The notes below the pieces were generated by a model that was not told the DNA's origin, searched no databases, and worked only from the letters and a program-made list of their open reading frames with translations. Positions 43,671-51,465 of a DNA stretch of 64,000 nt are shown in pieces. Each line of letters begins with the position of its first letter. The stretch's first letter is position 1. Made by a program: the position numbers and the translations under genes. Origin of the DNA: Carboxylicivirga sp. (GTDB lineage Bacteria; Bacteroidota; Bacteroidia; Bacteroidales; Marinilabiliaceae); the NCBI GenBank assembly GCA_025210475.1, contig JAOARW010000104.1, positions 124,001 through 188,000 on the forward strand, read 5' to 3'.

Positions 43671-44267
43671 ATGAGAAGAATTTTAAGTGTTATTAGTTTA
43701 TTTCTGGCTTTTAAAGCTGGTATTTTTTCACAAAATGCAATGATGATGGATAAGGAAAATAAAAACACAATGCCATACCCAAAAACATTTTCGCACATTG
43801 GCATTACAGTACCGGATATAGCGGAAGCTGTAAAATTTTATACCGAAGTAATGGGTTTTTATGTCATAATGTCGCCAACAGATGTTGTTGAAGAGAACGA
43901 AACTGCGATAGGCCAAATGTGTATTGATGTTTTTGGTGAAGGATGGGGAAGTTTCAGAATAGCGCATCTTTCATCGGGTGATAAAATTGGTTTTGAGCTT
44001 TTCGAATTTAAAGAGAGTAAAAATTCGAAACCGGAATTTGAGCCTTTTAAAACGGGCTTATTTCACTTTTCGGTGCAAGACCCGGATGTGGAAGGCTTGG
44101 TTGATAAAATTGTTGAAGCAGGAGGAAAGCAAAGAATGCCTATCAGGGAGTATTACCCAGGTGAAAAACCATTTCGAATGTGCTATGTCGAAGATCCTTT
44201 TGGAATTGTTTTTGAAATTTATTCGCATTCGTATGAATTACACTATTCGGCTGGTGCCTATAAATGA
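43671..44267 (+). CDS. VOC superfamily (glyoxalase/bleomycin resistance-like) protein with signal peptide
   Basis: 198 aa. The first about 20 residues (MRRILSVISLFLAFKAGIFSQ) form a signal peptide. The rest is one vicinal-oxygen-chelate domain made of two beta-alpha-beta-beta-beta units: FSHIGITVPDIAEAVKFYTEVMGF and GLFHFSVQDPDVEGLVDKIVEAGG, with metal-ligand positions His in FSHIGI, His in LFHFSV and Glu in IVFEIYSHS. The substrate cannot be read out. Periplasmic location is unusual for this superfamily. Confidence 0.88.
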   Translation: MRRILSVISLFLAFKAGIFSQNAMMMDKENKNTMPYPKTFSHIGITVPDIAEAVKFYTEVMGFYVIMSPTDVVEENETAIGQMCIDVFGEGWGSFRIAHLSSGDKIGFELFEFKESKNSKPEFEPFKTGLFHFSVQDPDVEGLVDKIVEAGGKQRMPIREYYPGEKPFRMCYVEDPFGIVFEIYSHSYELHYSAGAYK

Positions 44268-44355
44268 TGAGAAGAAACAAGCAGCTTTAGTGATTGGATA
44301 ATTTGATGATTTCCTCGATACGATTGACGCGAAATGACAATTGGAGATAATAAAA

Positions 44356-44383
44356 AGGCGATTACCAAAACTGATAATCGCCT
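44356..44383 (-). terminator. Terminator between convergent genes
   Basis: A 9-bp stem AGGCGATTA/TAATCGCCT with A-rich sequence on the left, giving a T-run on the minus strand. It serves the nucleotidyltransferase gene and perhaps the VOC gene. Confidence 0.75.
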
Positions 44384-44404
44384 ATATCTCAATAAAAGAA
44401 TTTT

Positions 44405-45301
44405 CTACCAAAGTTTCTCAGGGTAAATACCATCAGCTATTAGCTGATTTAATTTGTCCTGAACCATTGGTTTATCTTCTTTGTAGGTAACACCAAACCA
44501 TTTAGCATCGGTACGAATCACTTTTGTGCTGACCTCGCCTTTTTTAATCAACGTATCCACAACAGCATTGAAATAGAATTCTGATTTCATTTCGTTGCCT
44601 TTTTCTTTCAGGAAGTCAACAAATGCAGCTTCTAAGTGCTGGAAATACTCAGGTTTAAAAGCCCAAAAATTCATAGAAACAGCTTCTTTTCCAGTTAATT
44701 CTGTTTTGCTGTCTTCTTCATAAAAGAATACCTTGGTGTCTTCGTAACCAATTTTGGTACGTTCGGTAATGTTTACCAGGTTACCTTTTTCATCGGCTTC
44801 GCAAACTCCGCGAGATACCGTACCATGTTCCGAAAGAGTATTGTCAAGCGCATAACCTACCATGGCATACTCATTAACATCATTGCTTTCAGCCACAAAA
44901 TCGAATACTTGTTTGTAGGCGCCACGACCATAAAAATCATCAGCATTAATAATTGCAAATGGTTCCTTAATCGCATCTTTGGCCATTAAGATGGCGTGAC
45001 CTGTTCCCCAAGGTTTTTCGCGTCCTTCAGGTACAGAGTAACCTTCAGGTAAGTCCTTCAGATCCTGGTACACATACTCGGTTTTAATTTTACCAGCCAA
45101 GCGAGGTTCGAAACGCTCTTTAAAAGCTTCTGCAAAATCTTCACGGATAACAAAAACAACTTTTTCAAAACCCGATTGAATGGCATCATATACCGAATAG
45201 TCGATAATTGATTCACCATGCGGACCAAGTTCATCCATTTGCTTAAGACCGCCATAGCGGCTTCCCATACCTGCTGCTAAAATTAGTAATGTTGGTTTCA
45301 T
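44405..45301 (-). CDS. Sugar nucleotidyltransferase
   Basis: 298 aa. Rossmann-like nucleotidyltransferase with the N-terminal signature LLILAAGMGSRYGGLKQMDEL, the metal-binding FAIINADDFYGR and SMNFWAFKPEYF. The pattern fits sugar-1-phosphate nucleotidyltransferases of the UTP-glucose-1-phosphate uridylyltransferase-like group. The sugar and nucleotide are not determined. It lies 53 bases downstream of an N-acetylmuramoyl-L-alanine amidase gene on the same strand, and a link to cell-wall sugar metabolism is possible but unproven. Confidence 0.88.
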   Translation of the reverse strand: MKPTLLILAAGMGSRYGGLKQMDELGPHGESIIDYSVYDAIQSGFEKVVFVIREDFAEAFKERFEPRLAGKIKTEYVYQDLKDLPEGYSVPEGREKPWGTGHAILMAKDAIKEPFAIINADDFYGRGAYKQVFDFVAESNDVNEYAMVGYALDNTLSEHGTVSRGVCEADEKGNLVNITERTKIGYEDTKVFFYEEDSKTELTGKEAVSMNFWAFKPEYFQHLEAAFVDFLKEKGNEMKSEFYFNAVVDTLIKKGEVSTKVIRTDAKWFGVTYKEDKPMVQDKLNQLIADGIYPEKLW

Positions 45302-45354
45302 TAGTATATTAATTTTAATGTCAGTTTCTAAGTTTCGAAAGTCAAAAGTAAGGA

Positions 45355-46350
45355 TTATTTCTTACTTTTCCTTTCATAATCTTTCTTTATTCCCTCGTAT
45401 AACCAATTAGCCAGTGCCTGACGGTTATCGGCCTTAACAAACCGTTGCTGATCACGGTAATTCTGTATGTTTCCTAACTCAATAAACACTGATACAGGTG
45501 TTGTATTGCGCAACAAATAGAGGTTGCGATCGCTAACGGTACCCGAAAAACCTCTGGATGGCTGGTGCTGCTTGTATTTTTGATCGAAGGTATTGCGTAA
45601 TTGCAAAGCCAGCATTTTACCATTTTTACTTTTTTTATGGTGGTAAAAGAAAACATCAATTTGTTTTCGTTTGCTTCGGCTATCGAGGTGAATGATAATG
45701 CATCGACGATATGCTTCAGTATCTTGTTTATAGCGCTTGTTAACTTCTAGGGTGCGTTGCTTAAGGCGATCGATTTGTTTTAACGGGATGCTTTGTTTAC
45801 CGCAGGTTTCGTGATTGTCGTATCGAAGAATTTGTCCATCTCGTATACCGTCGTCTTCATCTTCAATGATATAGTGCACCTTTGCACCATTTTCCACAAG
45901 CTTTTTAGCTAGCCTGAGTGTGATATCATAAGCATATTCATCCTCGTGCAGATCGTGATTGCCATAATGCCCGATGGCACCCGGGTCGGGTCCTCCATGG
46001 CCGGTAACCAGGTAAAACGAAGTTCCTTTCAGATCGTTCGACTCAAGGGGGAAAAACTCCCTTTCCTTACCAAAAAGCGGTTGGTGCAGCTGAATTTCTG
46101 TTGATGGCAATAGGTACGTTTGGTGAGCCAATAATGAATTGTTTTTTCCAAACTTTCCTTTATTAAGGTCAATAAAAGCCTGCTGGTGCTCGCTTGGTTT
46201 CAGCTGGTGACGTACTAAAAAAGCATGAATGCCTTCGCCGGCCTTAGGTTTGGCTTTCAATAACTCTTTCTCGTTTTGTGCAAAAAGCACGAGTTGAAAA
46301 ATGATAAACAGGCCGGTTAATATATGTCGTTGATTAAATAGTCTATTCAT
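45355..46350 (-). CDS. N-acetylmuramoyl-L-alanine amidase (Amidase_3)
   Basis: 331 aa with a signal peptide (RHILTGLFIIFQLVLFAQ). The linker includes a LysM-like segment (KAGEGIHAFLVRHQLKPSEHQ). The catalytic zinc amidase domain covers about 115-325: VTGHGGPDPGAIG (first zinc His), LHEDEYAYDITLRLAKKLVENG (Glu ligand), IIIHLDSRSKRKQ (second His) and VFIELGNIQN (catalytic Glu). It cleaves between MurNAc and L-Ala in peptidoglycan. Cell separation or turnover is the likely role. It is complete and lies upstream of the nucleotidyltransferase gene. Confidence 0.93.
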   Translation of the reverse strand: MNRLFNQRHILTGLFIIFQLVLFAQNEKELLKAKPKAGEGIHAFLVRHQLKPSEHQQAFIDLNKGKFGKNNSLLAHQTYLLPSTEIQLHQPLFGKEREFFPLESNDLKGTSFYLVTGHGGPDPGAIGHYGNHDLHEDEYAYDITLRLAKKLVENGAKVHYIIEDEDDGIRDGQILRYDNHETCGKQSIPLKQIDRLKQRTLEVNKRYKQDTEAYRRCIIIHLDSRSKRKQIDVFFYHHKKSKNGKMLALQLRNTFDQKYKQHQPSRGFSGTVSDRNLYLLRNTTPVSVFIELGNIQNYRDQQRFVKADNRQALANWLYEGIKKDYERKSKK

Positions 46351-46556
46351 GGCTTACAAAAATAGATTTTTTCAAGTTTTATCCTTCAATAAAAGAAGCT
46401 TAAGTCTTAATTATTGGTCAGAAGCTCAATTCTTTTTATTAATCTCTTATTTTTGATGATTATCATTTGCTGTTCATTGGTTTTAATGTTAATAGACTGT
46501 TAGCTATAAAGTTTGTTTAATAATTAATACTGTGCTCATTTAAAGAGATTACGTTT

Positions 46557-47192
46557 ATGCCTGAAGAAATTTATCTGAAATATAAAAAACAAGTGGCCAA
46601 ATGGATGCGCCGTTTATATAAAAAAGGATTAACCACTTCCCTGGGTGGTAATATAAGTATGCGGGTTGATGATCAGCACATTGCTATCACGGCATCGGAA
46701 ACAGATAAAGGACGGATTAAAAGTTCAGAGATTGCCATTGTGACATTAGACGGCCAATGTTTGGATGATTGCTTAAAGGTGAGCATTGAAACCGGTATGC
46801 ATTTGGCAATATACAAAGCACGACCTGATGTTGATGTTGTGTTGCATGCCCATGCGCCAATGGCAAGTTTGTTTACCGCGACCAAACAATCGATTAATAC
46901 GGCATTGCTGGCTGAAGCATATACCATACTCGGAAATACTGCTTATGCTGAATATGCTGCACCCGGATCGGAAAACCTGGCTAACAATGTAGCCAATGCT
47001 TGCCGCGACGCCAATGTGGTGTTAATGGCAAACCATGGTGTTCTGGCAGTGGGAAGTAGCTTGTTAAAAGCTTTTGATCGGATTGAAGTATTAGAAAATG
47101 CGGCAAAAATGACCGCGTTAACATCTTTGCTTGATGATAAAAGAGAACTAAACAATGTTCAAATTCAACAGCTGAGAGATTTATTTGGCTAA
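46557..47192 (+). CDS. Class II aldolase/adducin family protein
   Basis: 211 aa. The family N-terminus is MRRLYKKGLTTSLGGNISMRVDDQHIAIT. Zinc ligands are in VVLHAHAPMASLFT (two His) and VLMANHGVLAVG (third His), and the acidic catalytic residue region is DVDVVLHA/LLAEAYT. Members include L-fuculose-1-phosphate and L-ribulose-5-phosphate 4-epimerase/aldolase types. The exact substrate cannot be chosen, and no sugar kinase or isomerase lies nearby. It is followed by the 38-base palindrome at 47251, which might act as its terminator or as an operator of the next gene. Confidence 0.9.
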   Translation: MPEEIYLKYKKQVAKWMRRLYKKGLTTSLGGNISMRVDDQHIAITASETDKGRIKSSEIAIVTLDGQCLDDCLKVSIETGMHLAIYKARPDVDVVLHAHAPMASLFTATKQSINTALLAEAYTILGNTAYAEYAAPGSENLANNVANACRDANVVLMANHGVLAVGSSLLKAFDRIEVLENAAKMTALTSLLDDKRELNNVQIQQLRDLFG

Positions 47193-47250
47193 AGACGAAA
47201 ATTCCGTAAGTCTTATTGAGTGAGGAATGTAAGTGTTTTGAAATGGAGGT

Positions 47251-47288
47251 CAACTAATTTTTTCGTTTACAAACGAAAAAATTAGTTG
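47251..47288. promoter_or_regulatory. 38-base palindrome, probable operator or terminator
   Basis: Two 18-base arms are perfect complements (CAACTAATTTTTTCGTTT and its reverse complement) separated by AC. The right arm ends with the TTG at 47286-47288, which is the -33 element of the blaI-like promoter. A dimeric repressor bound here would block that promoter. It could also end the upstream aldolase transcript. Confidence 0.7.
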
Positions 47289-47315
47289 TTAAAACGAATT
47301 ATGTAGTTATATTTG
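47286..47315 (+). promoter_or_regulatory. Promoter of the BlaI/BlaR1-like operon
   Basis: TTG (47286-47288), 19-base spacing, TATATTTG (47308-47315). Exact -33/-7 match. Predicted start near 47321, leader about 37 nt. Confidence 0.75.
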
Positions 47316-47328
47316 TATTGTCAATACA
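47314..47328. promoter_or_regulatory. 15-base palindrome over the transcription start, candidate BlaI operator
   Basis: TGTATTG-T-CAATACA, a perfect 7-bp inverted repeat. It overlaps the end of the -7 element and the predicted start site. BlaI/MecI-type repressors bind TACA/TGTA-containing dyads, so this fits autorepression by the gene product at 47358. Confidence 0.72.
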
Positions 47329-47357
47329 TTCATGGTACATTTTTTAATATTTAAACG

Positions 47358-47729
47358 ATGATTACAAAACGATTAACCAAGCGCGAAGAAGATGTGATGA
47401 AGATATTGTGGGAGGCCGGTAAAGGCTTTGTGAAGGATTTATTAAAACAGCATCCTGAACCCAAACCACACTATAATACTTTTAGCACCATTATTCGCGG
47501 ATTGGAAGAAAAGGGTTATGTAGCCCATAATTCGTATGGTAATTCGCATGAGTATTTTCCAGCGGTCACCAAAGAGGATTATCGTAAAATGTTTATCAAA
47601 AATGTCGTTTCCGATTATTTTGAGTCTTCCTATAAAAATGTGGTATCCTTTTTTGTAAACGAGGACAAGCTAAATGTCGACGATTTAAAGGAATTGATTA
47701 ACATTATTGAAAAGAAAAACCAAGGCTGA
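47358..47729 (+). CDS. BlaI/MecI/CopY family transcriptional repressor
   Basis: 123 aa. Winged-helix domain (residues 1-75: LTKREEDVMKILWEAGKGFVKDLLKQHPEPKPHYNTFSTIIRGLEEKGYVAH) followed by a dimerisation tail (FIKNVVSDYFESSYKNVVSFFVNEDKLN). It represses its own operon until the membrane peptidase partner causes its cleavage or release. The stop overlaps the start of the M56 gene (TGATGG), so the two are coupled. Palindromes at 47251-47288 and 47314-47328 are likely binding sites. Confidence 0.93.
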   Translation: MITKRLTKREEDVMKILWEAGKGFVKDLLKQHPEPKPHYNTFSTIIRGLEEKGYVAHNSYGNSHEYFPAVTKEDYRKMFIKNVVSDYFESSYKNVVSFFVNEDKLNVDDLKELINIIEKKNQG

Positions 47730-50512
47730 TGGATGCATTTCTCGAACTACAGCTTAAAACAGGTGGAATTATTGCCATTTCGGTTTTAGTATACAGCTTA
47801 TTGTTATCTCGCGATAGTTTTTTTCAGCGCAACAGAGCGTGGCTTTTGGCAACTGTTATAGTACCATGGATAGTTCCATTATTGGCAATGCCGGTTTGGT
47901 TAAAAAGTTTACTTTATCAACCAAAAGAATCGGCCGAGGCATTTGTATTGACCTATGATGTGCCCATTACCAATGTAAGCACCGCTCCGGCGCCCGAACC
48001 AATTAACTGGTTGTTGATTGGCATAAGCTTGTATGCTGCTGTTAGTTTGATATTGGCCCTGCGTTTGATTTGGGGATATGTTATCATTCAACGATTAAGG
48101 AAAAAAGGACAACCTATGTCATATAAAGGTTATGATGTTGTTCTTCTTCGAAACAAGGATATTAATCCGTTTTCTTTTTACAGAACCATTTACATGCCGA
48201 AACATTTGGAGAGAGACCGTAACCGGCAAATGATTCTGGAACATGAGCGCCGTCATTGTGCTCAACTACATTCAATTGATATTTCGCTGGCCGAATGGCT
48301 GTTGATCATCCAATGGTGGAACCCGTTTGTTTGGTGGCTTCGTAAACTAATAGCCCAAAACCATGAATACTGTGTTGACAACGCAATGATCCAGATAACA
48401 GAAGAACCAAAGGTATATCAATATTCATTACTCAATTTGTTAAACAGCGACAGGCGAATGCAATTGGTGAATAACTTCAACCAAAGTTTAACTAAAAAAA
48501 GACTTGTAATGATGAATAAAAAACATACAAACCGATTGATAGGATGGAGTAAAGGCTTATTACTTGTTCCTGTTGTAATAGCTGCTTTATTGGCTTTTAC
48601 CGATCCCAATAAAACTGTTGTAGAAGCGAAAGCGGATACAGAAATTAAAAGTGCCCTCGACTTAAGAAAACACATTGCAAAAACCATCAAGTATCCGTTA
48701 ACTGCGAGAGATGCAGGATATGAAACAACCATATCGGCCTACTTTAAAATCGATAAGAATGGTAATATCGGTAAAGTAAATATTGGCAAAAAAACAGGAG
48801 CTAAGCAACTGGAGAAAGTGGTTGTGGTAGCGTATGCCGCTGACAGTAAAAAGGGATTTGATAAAAAAGCTGATACTTCGATGCTTGATGAAGTTCTGGA
48901 AGAGGAAGTAATACGCGTGCTGAATGGATTGCCAGTAGTAAAAGATAAAGAATGGGTAGATCGTTTATTACAAATTGATGTACAATTTAAACTTCAAGGA
49001 AAATCCAGTGATTCAGGCAGAAGCTTGGCAGAAAGTTGGGAAGGAAAAGAAACTCGTTTGACTAATTCGGAAGGTCAGGAGTACAGTTTAATTGCAAATA
49101 ATGGCAAACTAAATATTAATGGACCAAAAGCTAACCGACCAATATTAGTATTGGATGGTAAAGAATTAAACTGGTCGGATTTATCCACTTTGGATCTGGA
49201 TCATATTAAAGCCATTGGAAAATCTCCTGCTGGTAACTATGTAAAAAGTATTGATAAGAAAGCTGAAAATGGTGCTTTTTTGCTTCATAGTGAAGAATTT
49301 CTGCTGGCAAAAATAAAAGATGGAAAGGGTTATGTTTCAACAAAACCAGGTTTAATAATTGTTGATGGTGAAAAATTTGATGGTGATCTTAGTGATATTT
49401 CACCAGATCAAATTGAATCAATGAACGTAATGAAGGGAGAGGCTGCAATTGCAAAGTATGGTCAGGATGCTAAAGAAGGTGCTATTGAGCTAATTTTAAA
49501 AAAGGATAAAAATGGTAAACCCGATGCCTCAGCAATTAGGAGCTCTGAGAGTAAGGTCGTACCAATGTTTATTGTTGATGGAAAAGAATTAAGTGAAAGT
49601 GAGTTCAAAAACCTTTTCCCATTTAATTATCATAGTGAGACCAAACTAAAAGGACAAGCAGCGGTTGATAAATATGGTGAAAAAGCCAGAAATGGTGTAA
49701 TTGTAATTAATACTAAAAATCCGAATGGTACATCAGGTAAGAGAAGGATGGTGATGGGGCAACCAATGAAGATGACACCTGAAAATGTTATCCGTATTAG
49801 TGCCGTTGATAAAAACGGCCCTTTATACGTGGTTGATGGAGTCAAAAAGACTTCTCTTGATATAGATCCCAAGCAGGTAAATACAGTAACAGTGCTAAAA
49901 GGAGAACAAGCTGAAAAACTTTATGGTGCTGATCCCGAAAAGGGGGTGATTTTAGTTACGACCAAAGATGTTGGTAAAGAGGATTTAAATCACATAAAAA
50001 TTCGCTCAACAGATTCAGAAAGTGTCCAAATAGCAGATAACTTCAAAGGGAAAAGACCATATATATTACTTGATGGTAAAGAATTTGATGGAAGTATGCA
50101 GGATGTTGATCCGTATAAGATTAAGTCAATATCAGTATTAAAAGACGATCGAGCAACAGCTCTTTATGGAGATAAAGCAAAGGATGGTGTTATTATGATA
50201 ACATCTAAAAACGATTATGAAGATGAAGTAAAAGTTATTGCTTATGGTACCATGGCAAAGGGAAACAATTCTAATCTCGGTACATTGCTAACACGAAATG
50301 GTTCGCAAGCTGAAAATCTATTTCTAAAAGGAAGTTCAGGAAACAATAATCCATATATTGTTCTTGATGGGGAGGAGTTTGCAGGTGATTTAAAGGATAT
50401 AAAAAGTGATGATATAAAATCGATTTCAGTATTAAAAGATCATGCTGCAACGGAATTATACGGCGATAAGGGCAAAAATGGAGTGATCGTAATAACTTCA
50501 AAAATCAAATAA
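47729..50512 (+). CDS. BlaR1-like M56 membrane peptidase with TonB-C-like domain and six plug-like repeats
   Basis: 927 aa. N-terminal helices at about 10-28, 36-60, 92-122 and 273-291 surround the cytoplasmic M56 zinc motif EHERRH (H172, E173, H176) and NHEYCVD (E213). After the last helix the periplasmic part starts with a TonB-C-like domain (about 306-425: IAKTIKYPLTARDAGYETT, FKIDKNGNIGKV, EEEVIRVLNGLP). Six repeats follow at about 471-519, 541-590, 612-663, 698-746, 777-827 and 875-925, each of the form (I/V)VDG(K/E)..D...I.S(I/V).VLK...A...YG..A.(N/D)GVI.ITSK. The repeats match the C-terminal half of a SusC plug (ALYGSRAANGVIVITTK). No penicillin-binding sensor domain is seen. It should sense an envelope signal and inactivate the BlaI-like repressor. 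Confidence 0.93.
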   Translation: MDAFLELQLKTGGIIAISVLVYSLLLSRDSFFQRNRAWLLATVIVPWIVPLLAMPVWLKSLLYQPKESAEAFVLTYDVPITNVSTAPAPEPINWLLIGISLYAAVSLILALRLIWGYVIIQRLRKKGQPMSYKGYDVVLLRNKDINPFSFYRTIYMPKHLERDRNRQMILEHERRHCAQLHSIDISLAEWLLIIQWWNPFVWWLRKLIAQNHEYCVDNAMIQITEEPKVYQYSLLNLLNSDRRMQLVNNFNQSLTKKRLVMMNKKHTNRLIGWSKGLLLVPVVIAALLAFTDPNKTVVEAKADTEIKSALDLRKHIAKTIKYPLTARDAGYETTISAYFKIDKNGNIGKVNIGKKTGAKQLEKVVVVAYAADSKKGFDKKADTSMLDEVLEEEVIRVLNGLPVVKDKEWVDRLLQIDVQFKLQGKSSDSGRSLAESWEGKETRLTNSEGQEYSLIANNGKLNINGPKANRPILVLDGKELNWSDLSTLDLDHIKAIGKSPAGNYVKSIDKKAENGAFLLHSEEFLLAKIKDGKGYVSTKPGLIIVDGEKFDGDLSDISPDQIESMNVMKGEAAIAKYGQDAKEGAIELILKKDKNGKPDASAIRSSESKVVPMFIVDGKELSESEFKNLFPFNYHSETKLKGQAAVDKYGEKARNGVIVINTKNPNGTSGKRRMVMGQPMKMTPENVIRISAVDKNGPLYVVDGVKKTSLDIDPKQVNTVTVLKGEQAEKLYGADPEKGVILVTTKDVGKEDLNHIKIRSTDSESVQIADNFKGKRPYILLDGKEFDGSMQDVDPYKIKSISVLKDDRATALYGDKAKDGVIMITSKNDYEDEVKVIAYGTMAKGNNSNLGTLLTRNGSQAENLFLKGSSGNNNPYIVLDGEEFAGDLKDIKSDDIKSISVLKDHAATELYGDKGKNGVIVITSKIK

Positions 50513-50542
50513 AAGGCCAACCTAATTCTTAAACAAATAGTG

Positions 50543-50584
50543 AGGATCGCATCTGAAGGCCAACGACTTCAAAGATGCGATCCT
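50543..50584 (+). terminator. Terminator of the BlaI/BlaR1-like operon
   Basis: A 12-bp stem AGGATCGCATCT/AGATGCGATCCT with inner pairing GAAG/CTTC and a T tail (TATTTTTTTAG). Confidence 0.9.
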
Positions 50585-50612
50585 TATTTTTTTAGTTCCT
50601 ATATAAAGTAGA

Positions 50613-51455
50613 TTATTTTATAATCTTTTCTTCTTCTTCAACCTGTATGCTCCGTTCGTCATAAGACCAGGCCCGGAAATAACCTAACACATCCTTTCCC
50701 ATATTGGATTCGGGATTAAAAGGTGTTGAACTGCCACCGCCTTGCTGGTCAATTATTTCATCCAATTGCGAATAATATTCATAGGTTCCTTCATCAATTG
50801 AAAAAGCCTTAATGGTAACCAAATCGTCTTCGGTAAATGAAAAACGTAAGGGGGTGAATTCGATGGTTTCTTCATTGGCAAAGAATTCGTGTGACCAAAC
50901 ACTGTAGGTTTCTTCTTTCTCAGCCCCGTTTAAATAATATTTGATGAGGTAATAATTTTCTTCTTCTGGATTATTTTTTAAAGTAATTTCCAGGTTGTAT
51001 TCAGTTTCATCTTCGCTGCTGCCAAAACCGTCAAACTTTTTATAACCAAGTTTTACAATTTCAGTTGGGGTCAGTATTTTACTTTTTCCTTGATAACTTT
51101 TATCGGCTATTTTTATATCAAGGGTATACTCATGGTCTCTCTGGCCTCTTAATAACTGCCCTTTGTATAAGCCATTTCCCAAATGATCTAATGTTTCACT
51201 AATTCCGTCAGAATTAATGATGGTTATGGTAGCATTTTCTTCAAAGTCTGGTGCTTCATCGGAGAAATAACTGGATGTATAATTTAATTGAACTTCGGCA
51301 GTCTGGTCCAGTGTAATCTGACCATCAATCGATAGTTTAGGAGCAGCATCATTAAGATCAACATCAATGACCTCTTCACAAGATTGTAAGGTGTTGCCAA
51401 GCAACATACTCAGTGACAGATAAAACATGGTTTTGAATAATATATTAGATTTCAT
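50613..51455 (-). CDS. DUF4249 domain lipoprotein
   Basis: 280 aa from ATG 51455 (MKSNILFKTMFYLSLSML); a TTG three codons upstream is unlikely. The lipobox region NTLQSCEEVIDVDLNDAAPKLSIDGQ matches the start of the DUF4249 family, which is beta-rich (TAEVQLNYTSSYFSDEAPDFEENATITIINSDG). Such proteins are regularly encoded behind a TonB receptor of the type at 51466 and are thought to be surface partners of it, similar in position to SusD. The stop/start gap is 10 bases, so this is one operon. The ligand is unknown. Confidence 0.9.
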   Translation of the reverse strand: MKSNILFKTMFYLSLSMLLGNTLQSCEEVIDVDLNDAAPKLSIDGQITLDQTAEVQLNYTSSYFSDEAPDFEENATITIINSDGISETLDHLGNGLYKGQLLRGQRDHEYTLDIKIADKSYQGKSKILTPTEIVKLGYKKFDGFGSSEDETEYNLEITLKNNPEEENYYLIKYYLNGAEKEETYSVWSHEFFANEETIEFTPLRFSFTEDDLVTIKAFSIDEGTYEYYSQLDEIIDQQGGGSSTPFNPESNMGKDVLGYFRAWSYDERSIQVEEEEKIIK

Positions 51456-51465
51456 GGGTAGCAAT

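Noticed and set aside
47729..50512. Assignment of the M56 protein as a beta-lactam sensor (BlaR1 proper)
   Set aside because: The C-terminal penicillin-binding sensor domain is absent. The periplasmic part consists of TonB-C-like and plug-like modules.
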